From: Klebsiella pneumoniae
Lineage (GTDB): Bacteria; Pseudomonadota; Gammaproteobacteria; Pseudomonadales; Pseudohongiellaceae
Reading direction: 5' to 3'
Length of the DNA: 15,642 bases
Assembly (NCBI GenBank): GCA_945869725.1
Contig: CAMBPO010000052.1
Coordinates: forward strand, 1-15,642
Under the pieces are notes generated by a model. The model worked only from the letters and a program-made list of their open reading frames with translations, was not told the DNA's origin and did no database searches. Both the position numbers and the translations under genes were made by a program. Positions 1-6,286 of this stretch are shown one piece after another; the first letter of the stretch is position 1, and each line of letters starts with the position of its first letter.

Positions 1-866
1 GGGTTATCAACCAGCAATTTTTTTTGTAGCGCTGCTGATGTTGCAATCATAGGAATAAAATCAACAAGCTTCCCATCATCAGGCATGTGAGTCTTCATAT
101 TTGGATGTGGCCAGTCGGTTCCCCACAATACCCGATCGGGGAACATTTCAACGACTCGTTTGGCGAATGGAATCACATCGCTGTAGCCATGTGGTCCGCT
201 CACAGACAGCCGCTCAGGGCAACTGACTTTTGACCAGATCGTGGGGTTTTCCGTTAGAAGTTTGAGGACTAACGCGAACTCGGGCCCATCAACAGAACTT
301 GTGACATCAGGTCTACCCATGTGATCCACAACGACAGTTGTAGGCAGCGCCGCAAAAAAATCGTAGTGCTCCGGTAATTCCTGACCCTCGAAATAAATCA
401 CGATATGCCAGCCAAATGGCGCTATTTTGTGCGCAACTTCCAATAGGCCTTCTTTTGGTAGTGCATCAACCAGGCGTTTGACAAAATTGAAGCGAACCCC
501 CCGCACGCCAGCATCATGCAGTAGTTTCAGATCCTGTGTCTTGATATCCGGCTTTACTGTCGCTACACCCCGGGCTTTGCCACTCGAGCGTTGCAAGGCA
601 TCAACCAAGGCACGATTATCTGATCCGTGGCAGGTCGCTTGTACAATCACGTTGCGATCAAAGCCTAAATAGTCTCTAAGCGCAAAAAGTTGCTGCCAGG
701 AGGCATCACAAGGTGTGTATTTTCGCTCTGGAGCAAAAGGGAAAATGTCACCAGGTCCGAAAACGTGGCAGTGAGCATCAACAGCCCCCGCAGGTAGCTT
801 AAAGGCAGGTTTGCTTGGGGCAGGAGCCCAGTTCAGCCAGTCAGCGTCCATCACAAATTTACCCAC
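1..866 (-). CDS. ligI: 2-pyrone-4,6-dicarboxylate lactonase (LigI), 3' end cut by window edge
   Basis: Amidohydrolase-superfamily enzyme that interconverts 2-pyrone-4,6-dicarboxylate and 4-oxalomesaconate in the cytoplasmic protocatechuate 4,5-cleavage pathway. Seen: an N-terminal DAHCHVFGP (HxH metal/active-site motif), then FALRDYLGFDRNVIVQATCHG, GVRGVRFNFVKRLVD, VVVDHMGRPD and, near the end, WGTDWPHPN. All are close to what I recall of Sphingobium LigI, and only about ten C-terminal residues seem to be missing. Start: AGAGGGG lies nine bases before a GTG at 866, two bases after the ligJ stop, suggesting translational coupling. An in-frame ATG at 851 has no clear ribosome site but gives an N-terminus nearer in length to known LigI. 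It is the last visible gene of the ligK-U-J-I operon. Family assignment is very sure; the start is not. Confidence 0.93.
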   Translation of the reverse strand, partial: MGKFVMDADWLNWAPAPSKPAFKLPAGAVDAHCHVFGPGDIFPFAPERKYTPCDASWQQLFALRDYLGFDRNVIVQATCHGSDNRALVDALQRSSGKARGVATVKPDIKTQDLKLLHDAGVRGVRFNFVKRLVDALPKEGLLEVAHKIAPFGWHIVIYFEGQELPEHYDFFAALPTTVVVDHMGRPDVTSSVDGPEFALVLKLLTENPTIWSKVSCPERLSVSGPHGYSDVIPFAKRVVEMFPDRVLWGTDWPHPNMKTHMPDDGKLVDFIPMIATSAALQKKLLVDN

Positions 867-868
867 AA

Positions 869-1891
869 TTACAAACCCCTCTTTTTAAGCGACGCGTCAA
901 GTCGGGGATAAACACGACGGGCGTTTAACTCGAAGACTTTGCGCTTATCGTCGGCAGAAATATCAAGGGCGTCGATGTAGCGCTTTGTATCGTCAAAGTG
1001 AAATCCGGTTTCTGGATCAATACCTCTGACTGCACCGACCATTTCCGATCCAAATAGAATATTTTTGATATCAATCACTTCGAACAGGAGATCAATGCCC
1101 GGTTGATGATAAACACAAGTATCAAAATAAACGTTTTTCATCACGTGTTCAGGCAGGGGCGGCCGCTTAAGCATATCTGCAAGCCCTCTGTAACGTCCCC
1201 AATGATAGGGCACAGCACCACCACCATGAGGAATGATGAATCTGAGGTCAGGGAAATCCCTGAACAGATCGCCTTCTATGAATTGCATAAAAGCCGTGGT
1301 ATCGGCGTTGATGTAGTGTGCACCTGTCGCATGGAAATTCGGATTGCACGAACCCGACACATGGATCATGGCTGGCACGTCAAGCTCAACCATTTTTTCG
1401 TAAAATGGATACCAACTTCGATCAGTCAGTGGAGCGGATGTCCAATGACCGCCGGACGGGTCCGGATTAAGGTTACAGCCGATAAATCCCAGTTCAGCAA
1501 TGCAGCGCTCTAGTTCTGAGATTGAGTCTGCAATAGGCACTCCCGGAGATTGTGGCAATTGACACACGCCGATAAAGTATTCCGGGAACAGTGTTACCAC
1601 TCTGTGTATCAGATCATTACAAGCCTTTGTCCATTGCTGTGATACTTTGCCGTCACCAATGTGATGCGCCATTGCAGAGGCGCGTGGCGAAAAAATTGTC
1701 ATGTCCGCACCGCGATCACGCAGCAATTTGAGTTGGTTATTCTCGATGCTTTCCCTGATCATGTCATCGCTTATGTTTGGCAGCTTTGCTTGCTGGGTAG
1801 GGCTGCTATTGAATAACGAGATCTGCTGCTCGCGGAAAGCCTGGTGTGGCTCAGGCGCGGTGGTGTAGTGTCCGTGGCAGTCGATGATCAT
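869..1891 (-). CDS. ligJ: 4-oxalomesaconate hydratase (LigJ, amidohydrolase type)
   Basis: Adds water to the isomerised 4-oxalomesaconate to form 4-carboxy-4-hydroxy-2-oxoadipate, the substrate of LigK. The 340-residue product opens MIIDCHGHYTTAPEP, with the metal-binding HxH at residues 6 and 8. It continues with FSPRASAMAHHIGD, CNLNPDPSGGHWTSAPLTDR, VPAMIHVS, FIIPHGGGAVPYHWGR, YFDTCVYHQPGIDLL and MVGAVRGIDP, ending ARRVYPRLDASLKKRG. This is LigJ nearly motif for motif and of the usual length (about 340). The reading frame stays open further upstream, but the ATG at 1891 is chosen because GGAG lies eight bases before it and the family begins exactly there; a longer start would overlap ligU. 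It is of the LigJ amidohydrolase type, not the unrelated GalB (PIG-L fold) hydratase of Pseudomonas gallate pathways. Confidence 0.95.
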   Translation of the reverse strand: MIIDCHGHYTTAPEPHQAFREQQISLFNSSPTQQAKLPNISDDMIRESIENNQLKLLRDRGADMTIFSPRASAMAHHIGDGKVSQQWTKACNDLIHRVVTLFPEYFIGVCQLPQSPGVPIADSISELERCIAELGFIGCNLNPDPSGGHWTSAPLTDRSWYPFYEKMVELDVPAMIHVSGSCNPNFHATGAHYINADTTAFMQFIEGDLFRDFPDLRFIIPHGGGAVPYHWGRYRGLADMLKRPPLPEHVMKNVYFDTCVYHQPGIDLLFEVIDIKNILFGSEMVGAVRGIDPETGFHFDDTKRYIDALDISADDKRKVFELNARRVYPRLDASLKKRGL

Positions 1892-1931
1892 TAAATGTTC
1901 TCCATTTTGTTTTTTTGTCTTCACTACGATG

Positions 1932-3032
1932 TTATTGCTTGTTAGGCGTCCATATCTTTGAAGGAATAAACACTGATCCCTGCATAATCTTCCGAGCGGT
2001 GCGAAGCAGTGCACTGCGGATAATTCGGGTATTGCCGTCTGCGCCAGTCTCCGCGGTAATCTCGACAGTAAAAAAGCCTGTGGGGTGTTCCACATCTATC
2101 GATTGTGTTCCTGATTTGAGGTTGACTTGTGAAACACTGTTCGCTACTGATCCTGCAATAATACAGGCCGAGGCAACACTAACCGCGCCGAGAACACCAA
2201 TCGCATCATGAACCCTGTGCGGAATAAAATTTCGCGTGCTGATCAGTCCACCATGTATGGCTGCCGCCACCAGACACATTTTTGGGACAGTCTTTTGGCT
2301 CACATCTCCAAGATTCATGAGTAAGCCTGCTTTAAGGCGTATTGCTTCAATAGCAGTTTTGAGTGTGGGATCAGCTTCAAGTTCATCAGGTCGTTCATAA
2401 CCTGACTTTCCAAATGCCAGCGCGTCAAGAATGACAACTGGCATACCGTTATCAATACATGTGGCGCGATACCCGTCTATCAGGTCGACAGGGTTACCTG
2501 TTGGCAGCAGTGCGCCACACGACGAGCCAGCTATGTCCTGGAAATAAAGGTTAACGGGTGCCGCTGTCCCTGGAACCCCGTCGATTTTAGCAATGCCCTC
2601 GTAAACAACATTGCCTGAGTGCGTAATCACATTGGAAATTGTCATGCTTCCAGTATTGAGCATGCGGATACGCACATCAGTGGAGCCTTCCTTCGCTGCC
2701 ACCAGGCCTTTCTCTATGGCAAAGGCGCCCACGCCTGCAAGAAGATTGCCGCAGTTTTGTGAAGCACTGACTTCAGGTTTATCCACCGAAACCTGCATAA
2801 AGAGGTAATCAACATCAGCGTCTGGTGACGTGGATTTACTCACAATAGCTACTTTACTGGTGAGTGGGTGGGCGCCACCTACACCATCGATCTGTCTTTC
2901 ATCAGGGGAGCCCATCGCAGCGAGCAAAACATCATGGATTTTATTTGTGTCAGTTGGCAAATCCGAGGCGAGAAAATAAAGACCTTTCGAGGTTCCTCCG
3001 CGCATTAACATACAAGGGATTTCAGTTTGCAT
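1932..3032 (-). CDS. ligU: 4-oxalomesaconate tautomerase/isomerase (LigU/GalD, PrpF family)
   Basis: Isomerises 4-oxalomesaconate to the form hydrated by LigJ; the homologue in Pseudomonas gallate catabolism is GalD. The 366-residue protein has the PrpF-family double diaminopimelate-epimerase-like fold signature: MLMRGGTSKGLYF at residues 8-20, GSPDERQIDGVGG, HPLTSKVAIV, QNCGNLLAGVGAFAIE from residue 92, DIAGSSCGALLPTGNPVD, LMNLGDV, FIPHRVHDAIGVLGAVSVA and IEHPTGFFTVE, ending LLRTARKIMQGSVFIP. Length is normal for the family. It starts 18 bases after the ligK stop, with only a weak AGG close to the ATG (AGGACAGACCAGGCA leader), and ends 40 bases before ligJ, so the genes are very probably co-transcribed. 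LigU and GalD cannot be told apart by function here; genomic association with ligI and ligJ favours the ligU name. Confidence 0.93.
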   Translation of the reverse strand: MQTEIPCMLMRGGTSKGLYFLASDLPTDTNKIHDVLLAAMGSPDERQIDGVGGAHPLTSKVAIVSKSTSPDADVDYLFMQVSVDKPEVSASQNCGNLLAGVGAFAIEKGLVAAKEGSTDVRIRMLNTGSMTISNVITHSGNVVYEGIAKIDGVPGTAAPVNLYFQDIAGSSCGALLPTGNPVDLIDGYRATCIDNGMPVVILDALAFGKSGYERPDELEADPTLKTAIEAIRLKAGLLMNLGDVSQKTVPKMCLVAAAIHGGLISTRNFIPHRVHDAIGVLGAVSVASACIIAGSVANSVSQVNLKSGTQSIDVEHPTGFFTVEITAETGADGNTRIIRSALLRTARKIMQGSVFIPSKIWTPNKQ

Positions 3033-3050
3033 TGCCTGGTCTGTCCTTTT

Positions 3051-3740
3051 TTATTCTTCTTGGATTTTTTTTACGTACTTAAGGCCTTTCTCCGCCAATA
3101 AACTTCTCATGTTGTAGATATCCAGGCCCAGCTCGCCAGCAGCAAGCCTTGCCCGCGTAGCTGTTTCCCTGGACTCTCGTTCTTGGGATTTTATAAGCGT
3201 TTCTTCTGCCTGCAAACGAGGAACAACAACAACGCCGTCCCGATCAGCTACGATCAGATCTCCGGGGTATATTAAAGCACCGCCACAGATAACGGGCACG
3301 TTGACGTTGGCGGTGGTTGCTTTAACAGTGCCTTGAGCGTAAACGGTTTTTGACCACACTGGAAAGTTCATCTCTTCAAGAGTCGATATGTCTCTCACGC
3401 CGGCATCGATAATCAGTGCTCGCACACCACGAACTTGCAGTGATGTTGCTAGCAGGTCGCCAAAGTAACCATCGTCACAAGGGCTGGTAGGCGTAACAAC
3501 CAATATGTCACCTTCCTGGCACTGCTCCACAGCAACATGAATCATCCAGTTATCACCAGGCGCCACCTCGCAAGTCACTGCGCTGCCAGCGACAGCTTGT
3601 GTTCGGAATATCGGCTTCATGTAAGGCAACATAAGTCCCTTGCGGCCCAAGGCTTCGTGCACTGTAGCAACACCAAAATGACGAATGCTCTCAGCTATAG
3701 TTTTGTTTGCCCTTTGTATCTCTGTAACCACAATCGCCAT
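3051..3740 (-). CDS. ligK: 4-carboxy-4-hydroxy-2-oxoadipate aldolase (LigK/RraA-like)
   Basis: Class II, divalent-metal aldolase of the RraA-like (HMG/CHA aldolase) family. It cleaves 4-carboxy-4-hydroxy-2-oxoadipate to pyruvate and oxaloacetate, the last step of the pathway, and usually also acts on 4-hydroxy-4-methyl-2-oxoglutarate and decarboxylates oxaloacetate. The 229 residues match the family length. Visible signatures are VATVHEALGRKG at 24-35, GDLLATS at 94-100, the active-site block LIIDAGVRD at 109-117 with the Arg-Asp pair, FPVWSKTVYAQGTVK, and PGDLIVADRDGVVVVPR at 159-175. AGAGG stands nine bases before the ATG. It is the first gene of the minus-strand operon, and its promoter should lie in the adjoining divergent region. 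RraA proper (RNase E inhibitor) is shorter and does not sit with lig genes. Confidence 0.93.
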   Translation of the reverse strand: MAIVVTEIQRANKTIAESIRHFGVATVHEALGRKGLMLPYMKPIFRTQAVAGSAVTCEVAPGDNWMIHVAVEQCQEGDILVVTPTSPCDDGYFGDLLATSLQVRGVRALIIDAGVRDISTLEEMNFPVWSKTVYAQGTVKATTANVNVPVICGGALIYPGDLIVADRDGVVVVPRLQAEETLIKSQERESRETATRARLAAGELGLDIYNMRSLLAEKGLKYVKKIQEE

Positions 3741-3797
3741 TTTTTAGAGCCTCTGGAATTAGGTTGCTCCAATTATTCCACAATAATTGAGATGCTC

Positions 3798-3919
3798 AGA
3801 TTCGAATGCTGCGTAATGTCATTAGAATTAGCTATATTGGATTAGTATCAAGACTAGTTGCCGGTGGTGGTTCCTCATTAGATATAGCAAATACTTATGG
3901 AAGCCTTCTAGATTCGAAT
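3798..3919. repeat. Pair of AGATTCGAAT palindromic sites
   Basis: AGATTCGAAT occurs at 3798-3807 and again at 3910-3919, each containing the perfect 8-base palindrome ATTCGAAT. The copies start 112 bases apart, both inside the lig/MFS divergent region. A partial copy, GATTCG, follows at 3997-4002. Such a pair could be an operator for a dimeric repressor or activator, but no protein can be named from the sequence and an 8-base palindrome can recur by chance. Confidence 0.35.
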
Positions 3920-3956
3920 CAGCTTTTAATCCGCGTTTATGAAATACTGCTGCGGC

Positions 3957-3983
3957 TATAACTCGATTGTTGCTGAGGTTATA
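3957..3983. promoter_or_regulatory. Inverted repeat TATAAC-N15-GTTATA
   Basis: The arms 3957-3962 (TATAAC) and 3978-3983 (GTTATA) are perfectly complementary. With one base inserted on the right-hand side the match extends to GCTATAAC-TC against GAGGTTATAAGC. The dyad sits 25 bases upstream of the TTGACA hexamer of the MFS permease gene, a usual place for an activator site. This is inference from position and symmetry only. Confidence 0.35.
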
Positions 3984-4007
3984 AGCATCACATTCCGATT
4001 CGCTTTT

Positions 4008-4036
4008 TTGACAGCCGCATTCATAACAATTACAGC
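4008..4036 (+). promoter_or_regulatory. Candidate sigma-70 promoter of the MFS operon
   Basis: A perfect -35 hexamer TTGACA (4008-4013) is followed after 17 bases by TACAGC (4031-4036), a poor -10 matching TATAAT at only three positions. A strong -35 with a weak -10 would fit an activated promoter. The permease start codon is 34 bases further on. Confidence 0.35.
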
Positions 4037-4070
4037 GTGCCTAACAAGCATGAATTAGAGGGAACCAATA

Positions 4071-5381
4071 GTGAATACAAATTCCGGAGCTGCTTTGAGT
4101 GAACAGCGCACGCATGTCCGCTGGTTTCCAATACTGTTTATGGTGCTGATAGGTACCACCATTAATTACCTGGATAGAGCTGTATTTGGTATCGCCCGTG
4201 TTGGCGGCATGCAGGAGGATCTCGGGCTGAATGCGGTACAGATAGGTTATCTTGGAGCAGCTTTTAGTCTCACATACGCATTTGCACAGATACCAGGTGG
4301 TATTTTCCTGGACAGATTTGGTACGCGTGTCACTTATGGACTTTCGCTGCTCAGTTGGTCGTTTTTTACGGCGGCACAAGGTTTGGCTGGAAGTTTTGCT
4401 GCGATGTTCGGATACCGGCTAGGTATGGGTTTGTGTGAGGCTCCTTGCTTTCCGGCGAACAGCCGGATTCTGGCAACCTGGTTTCCTCAGGGTGAAAGGG
4501 CGAGGGCTAACAGTGTCTATGCCGTGGGCCAATATGCTGGACTGGCATTTCTCAGTGTGCCGTTAGTTTGGATTACGTCTGAATTTGGCTGGAGAGCACT
4601 GTTTATTATTGCCGGTCTGGGGGGGATGCTCTTCGCCTTCTATTTTTATGGAAAGTATCATGAGCCTAACGATAGCAAGGCCGCCAATCAGGCAGAACTT
4701 AACTATATTGAAGCCGGTGGTGGTTTGGCGCCAAAGACGGAAAGGGTGAAGTTCAGCTGGAAGAATCTCGGTAAGGTTTTTAAAAAGCGTCAGATTCTTG
4801 TGGCGTCGGCTGCTATGTTCTGTGGAAATACTGTGTTGGTATTTTTCCTGATTGATTTTATCAATTACCTTGGAAGCGAACGTGATATGCAGTTTCTGCA
4901 GGCTGGCATCTGGGGTGCTCTACCCTATATCGCCGCTGCACTGGGTGTGCTTTGTGGCGGCCAGTTGTCTGACTACCTCCTTCGGCGCACCGGCTCAGCT
5001 AATATTGGGCGTAAAGTCCCGATCATCATGGGTTTCATGATGGCCTCTGTTATTGTGTTTGCGGCCGTGGTGCCTAAGGGCGACGAAGGAAACATGATTG
5101 TAATTGCCATTATGTGTGTCGCATTTTTTGGTCAGGGCATTACCAATCTCGGTTGGACAGTCATTTCTGATGTGGCACCAAAAGAACTGATCGGGATGAG
5201 CGGCGGTGTCTTTAATTTTGTGACAAATCTCGCGGGTATACTGACACCGATATTAATCGGCTACATATTATTTTATACAGCAAGTTACGCAGCGGCACTG
5301 GTATATGTTGGTTCGATGCCATTGATCGGCGCGTTACTGTATATCTTTGTGCTGGGTGATATTAAACGTCTGTCAGTTTGA
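4071..5381 (+). CDS. MFS permease, anion:cation symporter (ACS) type, probable organic-acid uptake
   Basis: Inner-membrane major facilitator superfamily transporter of 436 residues with about twelve hydrophobic segments. Diagnostic features are TTINYLDRAVFGIA at 29-42 in the first helix, the loop-2/3 motif A GGIFLDRFGTR at about 76-86, RLGMGLCEAPCFPANSRI at 116-133, and a polar central loop near 195-235. These are typical of the ACS family (hexuronate, glucarate, galactonate, phthalate and aromatic-acid carriers). The substrate cannot be read from sequence; divergence from the lig operon suggests an aromatic or related carboxylate. The start is GTG at 4071: GAGG lies nine bases before it, and the protein then begins MNTNSGAAL as expected for a short cytoplasmic tail. 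It is followed after 37 bases by the EthD-like gene, probably in one transcript. Confidence 0.88.
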   Translation: MNTNSGAALSEQRTHVRWFPILFMVLIGTTINYLDRAVFGIARVGGMQEDLGLNAVQIGYLGAAFSLTYAFAQIPGGIFLDRFGTRVTYGLSLLSWSFFTAAQGLAGSFAAMFGYRLGMGLCEAPCFPANSRILATWFPQGERARANSVYAVGQYAGLAFLSVPLVWITSEFGWRALFIIAGLGGMLFAFYFYGKYHEPNDSKAANQAELNYIEAGGGLAPKTERVKFSWKNLGKVFKKRQILVASAAMFCGNTVLVFFLIDFINYLGSERDMQFLQAGIWGALPYIAAALGVLCGGQLSDYLLRRTGSANIGRKVPIIMGFMMASVIVFAAVVPKGDEGNMIVIAIMCVAFFGQGITNLGWTVISDVAPKELIGMSGGVFNFVTNLAGILTPILIGYILFYTASYAAALVYVGSMPLIGALLYIFVLGDIKRLSV

Positions 5382-5418
5382 AAAAATTATACAAGTTCGG
5401 ATTGCAGGAGTGTCATGT

Positions 5419-6102
5419 ATGAAACTGGCTGGAGATGGTGCGCTTGGCGTTTGGCATTGTGTTGAGGCTGGCAGTGAAGCGGAAGTAGAGCGCTGGTATA
5501 TCAATGAGCATTATCACGACAGAGTTGTTATTGACGGATTTTTGCGCGCAAGAAACTACAAAAATATGGTCAGCGAAGGATCATTGTATTTCAGTCGATA
5601 CGATACGATATCGGTTGATGATTTGTCTTGCGATGCCTATCTGCACTCTTTGCGTAATCCAAGTCCCTGGTCTCAAAAAATATTTCCGCGCTACCACAAT
5701 ACCGTTCGCGGTGCGTTTGCTGTAAGTGAGCGTTGGGGAGTTGGGATCGGCGGCTATTTGCTTTCTTTTCGTCTGGATGATGGCGTAAACGGTATTCGTC
5801 CAGAGGTGCAGCAGGAGCTTGCTGACAATCTACACAAGCTTTATGGGCTGGCAGGTGTGGTTGCTGTCGAAAGTTGGATAGTGAATGCCGGCACGTCGAC
5901 AATCAAAACGAAAGAGCAGGAGATTCGTGGTCAACAAGACCAATATCCGTCTGCGGCGGTGTTGGTTGATCTGATGGATCCGGATGTGGCACAGGATGTT
6001 GCCAGACTTTTGCCCGTACTAGCGGGGATAGCAAAAAAGGATCTGATGAAATTGACCTACCAACTGACAAAAAACGAATTGATTCTGCCCCGTCCGCATT
6101 GA
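5419..6102 (+). CDS. EthD-like dimeric alpha/beta-barrel protein, function unknown
   Basis: A 227-residue soluble protein without signal peptide or membrane segment. The first half has the pattern GVWHCVEAGSEAEVERWY, INEHYHDRVVIDGFLRARNY and then LYFSRYDT. This resembles EthD/antibiotic-monooxygenase-type ferredoxin-like domains (W...EH..ER....GFLR.R.Y). A second beta-alpha-beta unit appears from about residue 108 (GIGGYLLSFRLDD, AGVVAVESWIV, AAVLVDLMD), so the chain is probably a fused pair of ferredoxin-like domains. The ATG at 5419 is chosen because AGGAG at 5406-5410 is eight bases upstream; a longer frame exists but would overlap the permease gene. Spacing of 37 bases suggests co-transcription with the permease. 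Members of this fold range from monooxygenases to lyases and isomerases; no reaction should be assigned. Confidence 0.75.
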   Translation: MKLAGDGALGVWHCVEAGSEAEVERWYINEHYHDRVVIDGFLRARNYKNMVSEGSLYFSRYDTISVDDLSCDAYLHSLRNPSPWSQKIFPRYHNTVRGAFAVSERWGVGIGGYLLSFRLDDGVNGIRPEVQQELADNLHKLYGLAGVVAVESWIVNAGTSTIKTKEQEIRGQQDQYPSAAVLVDLMDPDVAQDVARLLPVLAGIAKKDLMKLTYQLTKNELILPRPH

Positions 6103-6119
6103 TTGCCAAAAGCCCTCTC

Positions 6120-6208
6120 GGCTGCGTCTAGTCATCAGGAGCAGCCATCTTGAGAAAACCTTTCTTACCTGAAACGCCTCAATAGCTGTTGGTAGTTTGT
6201 TACAGCTA
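6120..6208 (+). other. Two hairpin-forming repeats after the MFS/EthD operon
   Basis: GGCTGC (6120-6125) pairs with GCAGCC (6141-6146) across 15 bases. TAGCTGT (6183-6189) pairs perfectly with ACAGCTA (6202-6208) across 12 bases and is followed some ten bases later by TTTTATTT. They lie in the space between convergent genes and may end the plus-strand transcript. Without a run of T directly after either stem, this is only a weak terminator call. Confidence 0.3.
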
Positions 6209-6232
6209 CTCACGGACTTTTATTTAAGTGAT

Positions 6233-6262
6233 AAAAAAATGCCCGGGTGGAAGCCCGGGCAT
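6233..6262 (-). terminator. Rho-independent terminator of the TonB receptor gene
   Basis: ATGCCCGGG (6239-6247) and CCCGGGCAT (6254-6262) form a perfect nine-pair stem around a six-base loop. Read on the minus strand, the stem is followed by seven T residues (the A run at 6233-6239). It begins 24 bases after the receptor stop codon. Confidence 0.9.
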
Positions 6263-6286
6263 GTGATCGAACATCTCAGCTTAGCG

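Larger units (their letters stand above)
3741..4070. promoter_or_regulatory. Divergent control region between ligK operon and MFS permease
   Basis: This 330-base, AT-rich stretch holds no credible gene. It separates two divergently read units, so it should carry both promoters. It contains two copies of AGATTCGAAT (3798-3807 and 3910-3919), an imperfect dyad built on TATAAC/GTTATA (3957-3983) and a TTGACA hexamer (4008-4013). No convincing -35/-10 pair was found for ligK on the minus strand. No regulator gene lies beside it, so the cognate regulator must be encoded elsewhere, possibly the LysR-type protein at 9456-10655. Confidence 0.6.

Noticed and set aside
1892..2095. Upstream extension of the ligJ frame to an ATG at 2095
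   Set aside because: It would overlap the ligU coding region by more than 160 bases, has no family similarity, and the ATG at 1891 has a good ribosome site and the family's N-terminus.
5347..5418. Upstream extension of the EthD-like frame into the permease gene
   Set aside because: It overlaps the 3' end of the permease in another frame, while the ATG at 5419 has AGGAG at eight bases.
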